A program made the position numbers and the translations under genes. 49,502 nt of DNA from Clostridia bacterium (lineage in GTDB: Bacteria > Bacillota > Clostridia > Lachnospirales > Lachnospiraceae): assembly GCA_009929615.1 (NCBI GenBank), contig SAAB01000019.1:1-49502 (forward strand), written 5' to 3'. Of this stretch, positions 33,535 through 42,448 are shown one piece after another; the stretch's first letter is position 1; every line of letters begins with the position of its first letter. Below the pieces are notes generated by a model. It searched no databases. It was given only the letters and a program-made list of their open reading frames with translations, and was not told the origin of the DNA.

Positions 33535-34113
33535 ATGATTCTCCAATTAATCAAAGAAGAAGACATTGCAGAGGTACTTGAAATCTATACACCTTACATT
33601 TTGAACACCTGCATCACCTACGAATATGATGTTCCCTCTCTCGAAAGCTTTTCCGAACGGGTAAATCACTATACGGAACAATATCCTTGGATTGTTGCAA
33701 AGGACCATGGAAAAATCGTTGGATATGCTTATGCTTCCACTTATCGTGGCCGAGAAGCCTACCAGTGGTGTTGCGAACTTTCCGTTTATCTGCGAAGCGA
33801 GTATCAGGGCATCGACCTTGGACGGACACTCTATTCTGCATTGATGGATTTGCTGACACTTCAAGGTTATTATACAGTATACGGTGTCATATCGTTGCCA
33901 AATGAAGCGAGCATTGCCCTTCATAATCAACTCGGTTTCACCATGGAAGGCGTTCAAAAAAATTCAGGATTCAAGCACGGCGAATGGCATCATACAGCCA
34001 TTATGTCAAAAGCTCTTCAGGACTATACAGCTCCGGAGACAGCTCCTAAATCGATTGGAGAACTTCCACAGGAAGTCATTAATGCTATATTGACCAAAGG
34101 TCCTGTTCACTAA
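33535..34113 (+). CDS. GNAT acetyltransferase, phosphinothricin acetyltransferase-like
   Basis: The 192-residue GNAT protein is of the PAT/Pat-like group. It has IYTPYILNTCITYEYD at the N-terminus, an acceptor-side VGYAYAS strand, a coenzyme A-binding region in the form SEYQGIDLGRTLYSAL (the usual R/Q-x-x-G-x-G/A is changed to YQGIDLG) and NEASIALHNQLGF near the end. Homologues acetylate methionine derivatives or phosphinothricin. The substrate here is unknown. It is a single-gene unit with its own promoter and terminator. AAAGGA precedes the ATG. Confidence 0.88.
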   Translation: MILQLIKEEDIAEVLEIYTPYILNTCITYEYDVPSLESFSERVNHYTEQYPWIVAKDHGKIVGYAYASTYRGREAYQWCCELSVYLRSEYQGIDLGRTLYSALMDLLTLQGYYTVYGVISLPNEASIALHNQLGFTMEGVQKNSGFKHGEWHHTAIMSKALQDYTAPETAPKSIGELPQEVINAILTKGPVH

Positions 34114-34128
34114 ATTTCATCAAATCAA

Positions 34129-34160
34129 AAATGCCATCGGATAGTAATCCGATGGCATTT
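34129..34160. terminator. Bidirectional terminator, acetyltransferase / glnN
   Basis: A 14-bp perfect stem (34129-34142 and 34147-34160) with a 4-base loop is followed by TATTTTTA on the plus strand, with an A-rich stretch on the other side. It lies between convergent genes. Confidence 0.92.
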
Positions 34161-34176
34161 ATTTTTAACTGTTAGA

Positions 34177-36288
34177 TTATACGTTGAAAAGCAAATCTCC
34201 GTATGTTGGGAAAGGCCATACATCTTTATCAATAAGCATTTCCAGTGCATCCGCAGGTGCTCTGAGTTCGCCCATTGCTGTAAAGACATCATCGCGGTAA
34301 GCAATTGCCTGTGCTTTTGGCTCTTCAATAGCCGCAGCCTTATCTGTAAGCATTTCAAGTTTTTCCAAAGCAGCATTCATGGCTACTAAGTTCTTGGAAA
34401 TTTCTTTCAGAGAAGATTCCTGTACAGAAGCATCTGCACCAACAGCTTTAACTGCGGCAATAGATTCAGCAACGGTTGTTGTGTATTTGATAACGGCTGG
34501 AACGATTTCTTTCTTAGCCATATCAATCATCGTACGTGCTTCAATGTTAATTGCCTTAGCATATGTTTCATAACCAACTTCCTGACGGGAAGTTAATTCA
34601 ACTTCTGTCATAACTTTATGTTTTTCGAAAAGTTCGATTGTATCTTTTTCAGTGAGACACTCCAGAGCATCAACCATGTTCTTAATGTTTGGAAGGCCTC
34701 TGCGTTCTGCTTCTTCAACCCATGCATCGGAATAACCGTTACCATTGAAGATAATACGCATATGCTCGCTAATCCATTTCTTAGTCAAATCATGAGCTGC
34801 CATGATTGGATCATCAGATGCTTCCAAAACTTCTGCAGCTTCCTGAAGTGTTTCAGCAACGATTGTGTTAAGTACGGTATTCGGATCTGCGATAGATGCC
34901 ATAGAGCCTACCATTCTGAACTCAAATTTATTACCTGTGAAAGCAAATGGTGATGTACGGTTACGGTCTGTTGCATCCTTCATGAAAGAAGGTACAGTAG
35001 CAACACCAACATCCAGTTTACCGCCTACTTTACTGGAAGTAGCTTCACCTTTTTCAGATAACTGGCTTAATACGTCTTCCAACTGCTCTCCAAGGAAAAT
35101 AGAGATAATTGCAGGAGGTGCTTCATTTGCTCCAAGACGATGGTCATTACCTGGATTTGCAGCAGATTCTCTTAATAATGGTGCATACTCATCAACAGCT
35201 TTTAAGATTGCGGAAAGAATCAAAAGGAACTGTTTGTTCTGATGAGGTGTTGTACCTGGGTCCAAAAGGTTTGAACCTGTATCTGTAGACATTGACCAGT
35301 TGTTGTGCTTACCGGAACCATTGATGCCTGCAAATGGTTTCTCATGAAGAAGGCATACAAGGTCGTGGCGAAGTGCCACTTTTTTCATTGTCTCCATAAC
35401 TAACTGGTTATGGTCTGTTGCGATATTTGTTGTATTATAGATTGGAGCCAGCTCATGCTGTGCCGGAGCAACTTCGTTATGCTGAGTTTTAGCAGTAACA
35501 CCAAGTTTCCAAAGTTCTTCATTCAAATCATTCATATATGAAGAAACACGTTCTTTAATGCTTCCGAAGTAATGGTCATCTAATTCCTGACCCTTTGGAG
35601 CTGGAGCACCGAATAATGTACGTCCTGCAAAGATTAAATCCTCACGTTTTGTATATGTATCACGGTCAACAAGGAAGTATTCCTGTTCTGGTCCAACACT
35701 TGTTGTAACGCGTGTTGCTTCGGTATCACCAAAAGCACGAACGATACGAAGTGCTTGAATATTTAATGCTTCCATAGAACGAAGCAGGGGTGTTTTTTTG
35801 TCCAATGCTTCTCCTGTATAAGAACAGAAAATTGTTGGAATGCATAAAACAGATGTTCCGCTTGGAGATTCATGAACAAATGCTGGAGATGTACAATCCC
35901 ATGCTGTATATCCTCTTGCTTCAAATGTTGCACGAAGACCACCGGATGGGAAAGAAGAACCATCTGGTTCACCTTTAATTAATTCTTTTCCTGAAAACTC
36001 AAGGATTACGCCACCATCATCTGTTGGTGTAATAAAGGCATCATGTTTTTCAGCAGTAATTCCTGTCAAAGGCTGGAACCAATGTGTGAAATGTGTTGCG
36101 CCTTTTTCAATTGCCCAATCTTTCATAGCGTTGGCAACAACTTCTGCTACGTGACTATCAAGCTCCCCGCCGACAGCGATTGTCTGCTTTAATTCTTTGT
36201 AAATCTTTTTTGGGAGTTTCTCTTTCATTGTGGCGTCATCAAAAACGTCAGAACCAAAAATTTCTGCTACATCAATTTTCTTTGTCAT
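34177..36288 (-). CDS. glnN: Glutamine synthetase type III
   Basis: A 703-residue type III glutamine synthetase, much longer than the type I enzyme (about 450). Diagnostic parts are VGPEQEYFLVD (metal-binding glutamates), EVAPAQHELAPIYN, and GINGSGKHNNWS in the ATP/glutamate region. It condenses glutamate and ammonia. The ATG at 36286-36288 has AGAGG at 8 bases. A 29-codon in-frame extension runs through a hairpin and is rejected. A terminator-like hairpin upstream suggests either attenuation or the end of the miaB transcript. Confidence 0.96.
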   Translation of the reverse strand: MTKKIDVAEIFGSDVFDDATMKEKLPKKIYKELKQTIAVGGELDSHVAEVVANAMKDWAIEKGATHFTHWFQPLTGITAEKHDAFITPTDDGGVILEFSGKELIKGEPDGSSFPSGGLRATFEARGYTAWDCTSPAFVHESPSGTSVLCIPTIFCSYTGEALDKKTPLLRSMEALNIQALRIVRAFGDTEATRVTTSVGPEQEYFLVDRDTYTKREDLIFAGRTLFGAPAPKGQELDDHYFGSIKERVSSYMNDLNEELWKLGVTAKTQHNEVAPAQHELAPIYNTTNIATDHNQLVMETMKKVALRHDLVCLLHEKPFAGINGSGKHNNWSMSTDTGSNLLDPGTTPHQNKQFLLILSAILKAVDEYAPLLRESAANPGNDHRLGANEAPPAIISIFLGEQLEDVLSQLSEKGEATSSKVGGKLDVGVATVPSFMKDATDRNRTSPFAFTGNKFEFRMVGSMASIADPNTVLNTIVAETLQEAAEVLEASDDPIMAAHDLTKKWISEHMRIIFNGNGYSDAWVEEAERRGLPNIKNMVDALECLTEKDTIELFEKHKVMTEVELTSRQEVGYETYAKAINIEARTMIDMAKKEIVPAVIKYTTTVAESIAAVKAVGADASVQESSLKEISKNLVAMNAALEKLEMLTDKAAAIEEPKAQAIAYRDDVFTAMGELRAPADALEMLIDKDVWPFPTYGDLLFNV

Positions 36289-36354
36289 TGATAATTCCTC
36301 TCCTCTATACTTAAAATTTTTAATAAGAATCTCTGGTAAAACTGCCAGATGATT

Positions 36355-36389
36355 AAAAAAAAGGGTGCTCTCCACGAATAGAGAACACC
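36355..36389 (-). terminator. Terminator or attenuator hairpin upstream of glnN
   Basis: On the minus strand a 9-bp stem (36389-36381 with 36372-36364, one G-U pair) and an 8-nt loop are followed by eight U residues (36362-36355). It lies 120 bases after the miaB stop and 67 before the glnN start. Its loop CACGAA (36373-36378 on plus) is complementary to TTCGTG at 36400-36405, so an alternative pairing exists. Confidence 0.8.
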
Positions 36390-36508
36390 TTTGCTCGACT
36401 TCGTGTATAGACTACCATAATCCAACGGAAAAATAAACATATTTTTACAAAAAAAATAATTTTTGTATATTTCTCCTAATTAGTTCTATAAGGTGTTTGC
36501 TTTTTTCG

Positions 36509-37915
36509 TCACATTTGACCCATATAGTAAAAATTCTTACAGGATTCCAGCTTTACAGGAACAATCTTTCCGATAAGGGAGGCATCGCCTTTAAAATGAA
36601 CCACTGTATTGTTGCTGAGTCTTCCACTCACAAGGCTTGAATCCTGCTGATTCACTTCTTCAACCAATACATCCTGGACTTCCCCTTCGTGTCGTGCACA
36701 AACTTTTGCTGCTATGGTCTGAACTTCTTCCAGAAGACGGTTAAACCGGTCTTTAATAACTTCTTTGGATATCTGTTCCTCCATGGCTGCTGCCGGTGTT
36801 CCTGTTCTTTTGGAATAAATAAAGGTATAAGCACTATCGTAACCGACTTTTTTTACTACATCCATGGTTTCCAGAAAATCTTCCTCTGTTTCTCCCGGGA
36901 ACCCTACGATAATATCGGTCGTCAAAGAAATATCAGGACATGCACTTCGGATTTTATCAACCAGTTTAAGATAATCATCCTTTGTATATTTACGATTCAT
37001 TTTACGAAGAATTTCTGTACTTCCTGACTGAAGCGGCAAATGCAGATGTCTGCATATCTTTGGTTCTTCCGCCATAACCTGAATCAGTTCATCGGATAAA
37101 TCCTTGGGGTGGGACGTCATAAACCGCACTCTTTCCAGCCCTTCGATACGGCAAATCTGACGAAGCAGCTCCGCAAAGCTGATTGGCTGTTCCAAATTTT
37201 TCCCATAGGAATTAACATTCTGTCCAAGAAGCATAATCTCTACAACCCCATCAGCTACAGCAGCTTCAATCTCACGGATAATATCTTCCGGCTGACGGCT
37301 TCGTTCCCGTCCACGGACATAAGGAACAATACAGTAGCTGCAGAAATTATTACATCCAAACATGATATTGATACCTGTTTTGAAAGAATACTTTCGGTCA
37401 TTCGGCAAATCTTCCACAATCTGCTCCGTATCTTTCCATATATCAACAACCATCTTCTTTTCTGTAATACGCTGATAAATCAACTCAGCAAATTTAAAAA
37501 TATTATGTGTTCCAAAAATAATATCAACATGCCGGTAGCTTTTTTTCAGTTTTTCAACAACTTCCGGTTCCTGCATCATGCATCCACAAAGGGCAATAAG
37601 CATTGCCGGATTTTTTCTTTTAAGCATTTTTAAATGTCCAAGGCGTCCGTATACTCTTGTATTGGCGTTCTCCCGGACTGTACATGTATTATAAATAACA
37701 AAATCTGCCGTTTCTGAATCGGTCATCTCATATCCTATCTTTTCAAGAATCCCCGTAAGCTTTTCCGAATCTCTGGCATTCATCTGGCAGCCAAAAGTGA
37801 TAACCGCCGCCTTCAAAGGACGTCCCAAAACCTGACTTTGTTCATCTACCCATTGATGGCACTGTTCCATATAATAATATTGTTTTTCTGATTCTGTAAG
37901 TTCTTCGATGATCAT
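36509..37915 (-). CDS. miaB: tRNA-2-methylthio-N6-dimethylallyladenosine synthase
   Basis: The 468-residue radical SAM methylthiotransferase has an N-terminal cluster domain with Cys43 (TFGCQMN), Cys78 (YNTCTV) and Cys112 (CGCMMQ), and a radical SAM cluster Cys188, Cys192, Cys195 in FGCNNFCSYC. A TRAM domain occupies the C-terminus (about 400-465). It adds the methylthio group to i6A37 in tRNA made by MiaA. It follows proA by 15 bases in the transcript. Confidence 0.97.
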   Translation of the reverse strand: MIIEELTESEKQYYYMEQCHQWVDEQSQVLGRPLKAAVITFGCQMNARDSEKLTGILEKIGYEMTDSETADFVIYNTCTVRENANTRVYGRLGHLKMLKRKNPAMLIALCGCMMQEPEVVEKLKKSYRHVDIIFGTHNIFKFAELIYQRITEKKMVVDIWKDTEQIVEDLPNDRKYSFKTGINIMFGCNNFCSYCIVPYVRGRERSRQPEDIIREIEAAVADGVVEIMLLGQNVNSYGKNLEQPISFAELLRQICRIEGLERVRFMTSHPKDLSDELIQVMAEEPKICRHLHLPLQSGSTEILRKMNRKYTKDDYLKLVDKIRSACPDISLTTDIIVGFPGETEEDFLETMDVVKKVGYDSAYTFIYSKRTGTPAAAMEEQISKEVIKDRFNRLLEEVQTIAAKVCARHEGEVQDVLVEEVNQQDSSLVSGRLSNNTVVHFKGDASLIGKIVPVKLESCKNFYYMGQM

Positions 37916-37930
37916 GGTTCCCCCTGTTGT

Positions 37931-39175
37931 CTATGGACGCACCTGGCCGCTGCCATAGATAATATACTTTGTTGTCGTTAATTCTTTCAATCCCATAGGT
38001 CCACGGGCATGGAGTTTCTGAGTACTGATTCCAATTTCAGCACCAAAACCAAACTCAAACCCATCTGTGAATCTTGTAGAGGCATTTACATAGACTGCTG
38101 CTGCATCCACTTCTTCAAGAAAGCGGCGTGCATTGGCATAATCCTTTGTAATAATAGCTTCTGAATGTTTAGTATTATATTTATTAATGTGGTCAATAGC
38201 CTCATCCAGGTTATTAACGATTTTAGCAGATAAAATATAATCCAGATATTCCTGTCCCCAGTCTTCCTCTGTAGCAGGTACAATTTTGTTATTTAACCGG
38301 CAGCAGTTTTCATCGCCACGGATTTCAACATTCTTGTTAAACAACCGTTCACATATAACCGGAAGAACTTCTGAAGCGATGTCTTTGTGAATTAAAAGGG
38401 ATTCGCAGGCATTGCATACACCTATTCTCTGGGTTTTGGCATTATCAATAATATCCACTGCCATCGGAATATCTGCAGAAGCATCCACATAGATATGGCA
38501 GTTCCCTGTTCCGGTTTCGATAACAGGCACCGTACTGTTTTCAACAACCGTGCGGATAAGTCCTGCACCGCCTCGTGGAATGAGCACATCCAGATATTGT
38601 TTCATCTGCATAAGCTTCTTAGCAGTTTCACGATTTGTATCTTCAACAAGCTGAATCGCATCCGGTGTAACCCCCTGCTCAGACAAGGCTTTACGAATAA
38701 TTGCTACAATGGCCTTATTGGAAAGAATCGCATCACTTCCACCCTTTAATATAACCGCATTACTCGTTTTAAAACAGAGACCGAAAGCATCCGCTGTAAC
38801 ATTTGGACGGGATTCGTAAATGATTCCTATAACGCCTAATGGCACTCGCTTTTTACCGATTTCAAGACCATTTGGACGAATCTTCGCTTCAAGAATTTCG
38901 CCAATCGGGTCTTCCAGGCCAATAAGGGAAATGAGTCCATCCGCCATCGCTCGAATACGATCATCATTTAAAGAAAGGCGGTCTACCATTCCTTCCTTCA
39001 TGCCTTTTTCTCTGGCAACACGCACGTCTTCATCATTAGCCTTTAAAATATCGCTGCTCTCTTTAATCAGCGCATCCGCTACGGCTTGAAGACATTCGTT
39101 CTTTTTTGTAGAATTCAATTTAACTAATTCTTTTTCAGCTGCTTTAGCCTGTATACCCAAAGTCTCTAACATCAT
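37931..39175 (-). CDS. proA: Gamma-glutamyl phosphate reductase
   Basis: The 414-residue enzyme reduces gamma-glutamyl phosphate to the semialdehyde, the second step of proline synthesis. It has [26 protein letters not shown] and the catalytic cysteine region [15 protein letters not shown]. The C-terminus has the conserved [13 protein letters not shown]. Its start overlaps the end of the cycloligase gene by 4 bases. The partner kinase gene proB is two genes upstream. Confidence 0.97.
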   Translation of the reverse strand: MMLETLGIQAKAAEKELVKLNSTKKNECLQAVADALIKESSDILKANDEDVRVAREKGMKEGMVDRLSLNDDRIRAMADGLISLIGLEDPIGEILEAKIRPNGLEIGKKRVPLGVIGIIYESRPNVTADAFGLCFKTSNAVILKGGSDAILSNKAIVAIIRKALSEQGVTPDAIQLVEDTNRETAKKLMQMKQYLDVLIPRGGAGLIRTVVENSTVPVIETGTGNCHIYVDASADIPMAVDIIDNAKTQRIGVCNACESLLIHKDIASEVLPVICERLFNKNVEIRGDENCCRLNNKIVPATEEDWGQEYLDYILSAKIVNNLDEAIDHINKYNTKHSEAIITKDYANARRFLEEVDAAAVYVNASTRFTDGFEFGFGAEIGISTQKLHARGPMGLKELTTTKYIIYGSGQVRP

Positions 39176-39765
39176 TTTTCATCCGTCCTTTCATATATCT
39201 TCAATTCTGTCACTATACTGTCCACTTTGATGTCCCATTCATCTCCCGGAACACACTCTATTACCTGGCAATCAAAAGCTACTGCCACATTTCCACCCGA
39301 TATCTGATGGGTTAGACGGTATCTGTCATAATACCCACCGCCATATCCGAGGCGTCCTCCTTTTTTATCAAAAGCCAGGCCGGGAAGAATCATTAAGCCA
39401 TCACTGTTTCTATCGGACACCGGTCTGCACTTTTCTCCCGGCTCCATAATGCCCATCGTGCCCTCCGTCAAATCCTTCATGTTTTCCACCTTATAAAACA
39501 CCATGTCTTCTCTGGAAATAACCTTTGGAAGCAAGAGCGTTTTTCCATCCTCCAGGACCTTCCGATTAAAATCCCATGTAAAAACTTCGCTCCGGAAACT
39601 CCCATAGGAATAAATAACCTCAGCTTCTTTATAAACCCGAAGTTCTGTCAGCCGATGAAATATCTCTCTGCTTTTATCCTGAACTGCCTCCGGTGTCAGC
39701 TGGTTACGCAAGGCTGACATCTGTTTCCGAAGCTGTTTTTTTAAATCAAATGCTTTAGTGTCCAT
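39172..39765 (-). CDS. 5-formyltetrahydrofolate cyclo-ligase
   Basis: This 197-residue protein matches the MTHFS family: [14 protein letters not shown] at the N-terminus, [13 protein letters not shown], and the C-terminal substrate and ATP-binding [24 protein letters not shown]-type stretch. It recycles 5-formyl-THF to methenyl-THF using ATP. It overlaps the DUF896 gene by 11 bases and proA by 4, so it is translated within the proline operon even though its pathway is folate. Confidence 0.94.
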   Translation of the reverse strand: MDTKAFDLKKQLRKQMSALRNQLTPEAVQDKSREIFHRLTELRVYKEAEVIYSYGSFRSEVFTWDFNRKVLEDGKTLLLPKVISREDMVFYKVENMKDLTEGTMGIMEPGEKCRPVSDRNSDGLMILPGLAFDKKGGRLGYGGGYYDRYRLTHQISGGNVAVAFDCQVIECVPGDEWDIKVDSIVTELKIYERTDEK

Positions 39766-39979
39766 ACTTATCCTGATGTTTCTTCTTCAAATCAACGATG
39801 CTGCCATCATTGTTTTTGATTTTAATAGAATCCAGCTGACCTCTGAGATTTTGCCGCACCGAGGCAATGTATTCACCACGAAGTTTCATCTGTTCATCCT
39901 TTTCTTCGGGTGTAAGTCCTTCCGGTGTTTTCGATTTTTTATATAATTCATTAATTCTTGCAATCTGTTCATCTTTCAT
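39755..39979 (-). CDS. DUF896 (YnzC-like) small protein
   Basis: The 74-residue helical protein of the DUF896/YnzC family has MKDEQIARINELYKKSKT, LTPEEKDEQMKLRGEYI and VRQNLRGQLDSIKI, the three conserved parts. YnzC of Bacillus is a small cytoplasmic protein of unknown function in the lexA/SOS neighbourhood. Here it lies in the proline operon, and its start touches the proB stop. Confidence 0.9.
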   Translation of the reverse strand: MKDEQIARINELYKKSKTPEGLTPEEKDEQMKLRGEYIASVRQNLRGQLDSIKIKNNDGSIVDLKKKHQDKYGH

Positions 39980-40824
39980 TAATGGCGGCCCTCCTCTATA
40001 TGACGCTTCAAATTAAAATCTTCATTTTTATGAGCCAGGAAAAGTGTACCAATGGACTTTCCTTCGACAATATCATGGATATGACGGAAATCATTTCCGT
40101 TGGCAATAATCATATCACACCCCGAATCTGTTGCGATTCTCGCCGCGTCTATTTTAGTCACCATCCCACCTGTACCAAAATCACTTCCTGCACCCTTAGC
40201 CATATTGTACAGGCTCTTATCAATTTTTGGAACACATTCAATAAATTTTGCATTTATATTTTTATTCGGGTCATCCGTATATAAACCGTCAATATCCGAC
40301 ATGAGAATAAGCAAATCTGCATTGACCAGAGCAGCAACTACTGCAGAAAGAGTATCGTTATCACCGAACTCAATTTCGTCCGTGGAAACGGTATCATTCT
40401 CATTGACAATAGGTATAACCCCCATATGAAGCAGTTGATTGAAGGTGTTTTTTGCATTAAAGACACTCTGTTCCCGGATAATGGTGTGTTTTGTCATCAG
40501 AATCTGAGAAGTCACCTGGTGATATTCGTTAAAAAGCCGCTGATACAAGCTGATTAATGCGCCCTGTCCAACGGAAGCACAGGCCTGTTTCATAGGAACC
40601 GTTGAAGGTCTTTCCTTTAATCCCAGAACTTTTCTTCCTGCACCAATGGCACCTGAGGAAACAAGCACTACTTCTTTTCCCTGATTTCTTAAATCACACA
40701 AAATACGAACAAGCTGTTCCAGCTTAAACAAGTCTGTCATTCCTGTTTCTTCATGAACAATGGATGAAGACCCTACTTTAACAACAATGCGTTTTTTATC
40801 TTTCAGTGCAGCTCTTTCACACAT
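39979..40824 (-). CDS. proB: Glutamate 5-kinase, short form without PUA domain
   Basis: A 281-residue amino-acid kinase that phosphorylates glutamate for proline synthesis, normally feedback-inhibited by proline. It has VVKVGSSSI at 15-23, LVSSGAIGAG, VNENDTVSTDEIEFGDND and GTGGMVTKIDAA. E. coli ProB is about 367 residues with a C-terminal PUA domain, which this protein lacks. The kinase domain looks complete. It is followed by DUF896 and proA genes. Confidence 0.95.
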   Translation of the reverse strand: MCERAALKDKKRIVVKVGSSSIVHEETGMTDLFKLEQLVRILCDLRNQGKEVVLVSSGAIGAGRKVLGLKERPSTVPMKQACASVGQGALISLYQRLFNEYHQVTSQILMTKHTIIREQSVFNAKNTFNQLLHMGVIPIVNENDTVSTDEIEFGDNDTLSAVVAALVNADLLILMSDIDGLYTDDPNKNINAKFIECVPKIDKSLYNMAKGAGSDFGTGGMVTKIDAARIATDSGCDMIIANGNDFRHIHDIVEGKSIGTLFLAHKNEDFNLKRHIEEGRH

Positions 40825-40837
40825 GATATTTCCTCCA

Positions 40838-42448
40838 CTAATCTTTTTCTTTTGTTCCGTCTATTGGACAATACATTTTGCGGAGAGCTTCCGCAATCCG
40901 TAGTCCATCCATGGCTGCTGATGTAATACCGCCGGCATAGCCTGCACCTTCACCGCAGGGGTAAATACCTCTGATATTGGACTGAAATACCTCATCTCGT
41001 TCAATACGCACCGACGATGAAGTTCTTGTTTCAACACCTGACAGAATGGCATCCTCCCGGTTAAACTGATGTATTTTATGGCCAAAGGCCTCTATACCTT
41101 CTTTTAAACTATCACACACATAGGACGGAAGACATTGGTTTAAATCGCCAAAAACAATCTCTCCTTTATGAAGAGGCTTCACGTCACCAAACTTTTCAGA
41201 AATTCTTCCGGCCTTAAAATCCCCGAAAAGCTGCACGGGGACATGTCCTCTGCCTGCTTCCCAGGCCTTTCTTTCCCATATTCTTTGGAATTCCACGCCC
41301 GCCAGAACATCATCTGTAGGAAAATCCTCCGGAGTGACAACGGTGACAATCGCACTGTTGGCATTATCCGAATTTCGACCATGGTAACTCATCCCGTTGA
41401 CAACACAGCCTCCCTCTTCAGAAGATGCATTGACAACATAGCCTCCCGGACACATACAAAAAGTATAAACACCCCGCCCATTGGATGAGGTATGGGTTAA
41501 TTTATAAGCAGCACTGCCGAGGGTATCATCCTTTTCCATACCATACTGAGATTTATTAATCATTTCCTGTGGATGTTCAATTCGAAGTCCAATAGCAAAA
41601 GATTTCGGTGTCATTGTCAGCTGTTTTTCTTTAAGCATGGCAAAAGTATCTCTGGCACTATGTCCAAGGGCTAAAACCAGACATTCACAGTCCATCCATT
41701 CCCTGTCATTTACACAAATCTGCTGAACTCTGCCATCCACCATCTTAATATCTGTAAGTTTTGAAAGAAAACGGACCTGCCCACCTAAAGATATAATTTC
41801 TTCACGCATGGCTTTGACGATGTGACATAAAATATCTGTTCCAATATGTGGTTTATTCTCATATAAAATCTCGGGAGCAGCACCTAATTCCACAAAAAGC
41901 TCCAAAATCTTGCGATGCCGTCCAGAGGGGTCTTTCACCAACGTGTTCAGCTTTCCATCCGAGAAAGTTCCCGCACCGCCCTCACCAAACTGAACATTGG
42001 TCTGTGCGTCAAATTCTCCGGTTTCCCAAAATTTCTGGACAGTTTCCTGACGTTCTTCAACAGCCTGTCCCCGTTCCAGAATAATAGGTCTGTAGCCATA
42101 CCGAGCGAGCATTAAACCACTGAAAAGGCCTGCCGGGCCACTGCCCACAATAACAATCGGTGCCTTAAGATTCATCTCTCCTGCATGGGGAAAGGCGTAA
42201 CCCTTCGTATCCACTTTTCTTATATTATTATTCCTGTTCTTTTTTAAAAAGGCATTTTCATGCTTGAGCTGTACCGCAAGTGTATATACAGCCATAATAT
42301 CCTGTTTCTTACGTGCATCAATGGATTTTTTAAAAATCGACCAGGACACGATTTCTTTCTCAGGTATATGTAATTTTTTTAATAAGGTTTTATATATTTC
42401 TTTTTCTCCTAATTTATAGGGAACTTTAATTTGTCCGATGTGAATCAT
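40838..42448 (-). CDS. FAD-dependent oxidoreductase (COG2509-like)
   Basis: A 536-residue flavoprotein with a small N-terminal domain (1-90, IGQIKVPYKLGEKEIYKTLLKKLHI) and a Rossmann FAD-binding fold, GSGPAG at 102-107, with GEGGAGTFSDGKLNT and a C-terminal YPCGEGAGYAGGITSAAMDG. Function is not known. The family is common in Firmicutes. The ATG at 42446-42448 has AAAGGA upstream and overlaps the preceding BaiN-like gene by 23 bases. The frame is open to 42535, but without a ribosome binding site. Confidence 0.9.
   Translation of the reverse strand: MIHIGQIKVPYKLGEKEIYKTLLKKLHIPEKEIVSWSIFKKSIDARKKQDIMAVYTLAVQLKHENAFLKKNRNNNIRKVDTKGYAFPHAGEMNLKAPIVIVGSGPAGLFSGLMLARYGYRPIILERGQAVEERQETVQKFWETGEFDAQTNVQFGEGGAGTFSDGKLNTLVKDPSGRHRKILELFVELGAAPEILYENKPHIGTDILCHIVKAMREEIISLGGQVRFLSKLTDIKMVDGRVQQICVNDREWMDCECLVLALGHSARDTFAMLKEKQLTMTPKSFAIGLRIEHPQEMINKSQYGMEKDDTLGSAAYKLTHTSSNGRGVYTFCMCPGGYVVNASSEEGGCVVNGMSYHGRNSDNANSAIVTVVTPEDFPTDDVLAGVEFQRIWERKAWEAGRGHVPVQLFGDFKAGRISEKFGDVKPLHKGEIVFGDLNQCLPSYVCDSLKEGIEAFGHKIHQFNREDAILSGVETRTSSSVRIERDEVFQSNIRGIYPCGEGAGYAGGITSAAMDGLRIAEALRKMYCPIDGTKEKD

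Noticed and set aside
34865-35242. Long plus-strand open frame antisense to glnN
   Set aside because: It lies wholly inside glnN, has no ribosome binding site and reads as low-complexity shadow sequence of the opposite strand.
37109-37633. 174-codon plus-strand frame opposite miaB
   Set aside because: It is fully antisense to a well-conserved enzyme. Its composition (rich in Phe, Ile, Asn, Ser) is that of a shadow frame.
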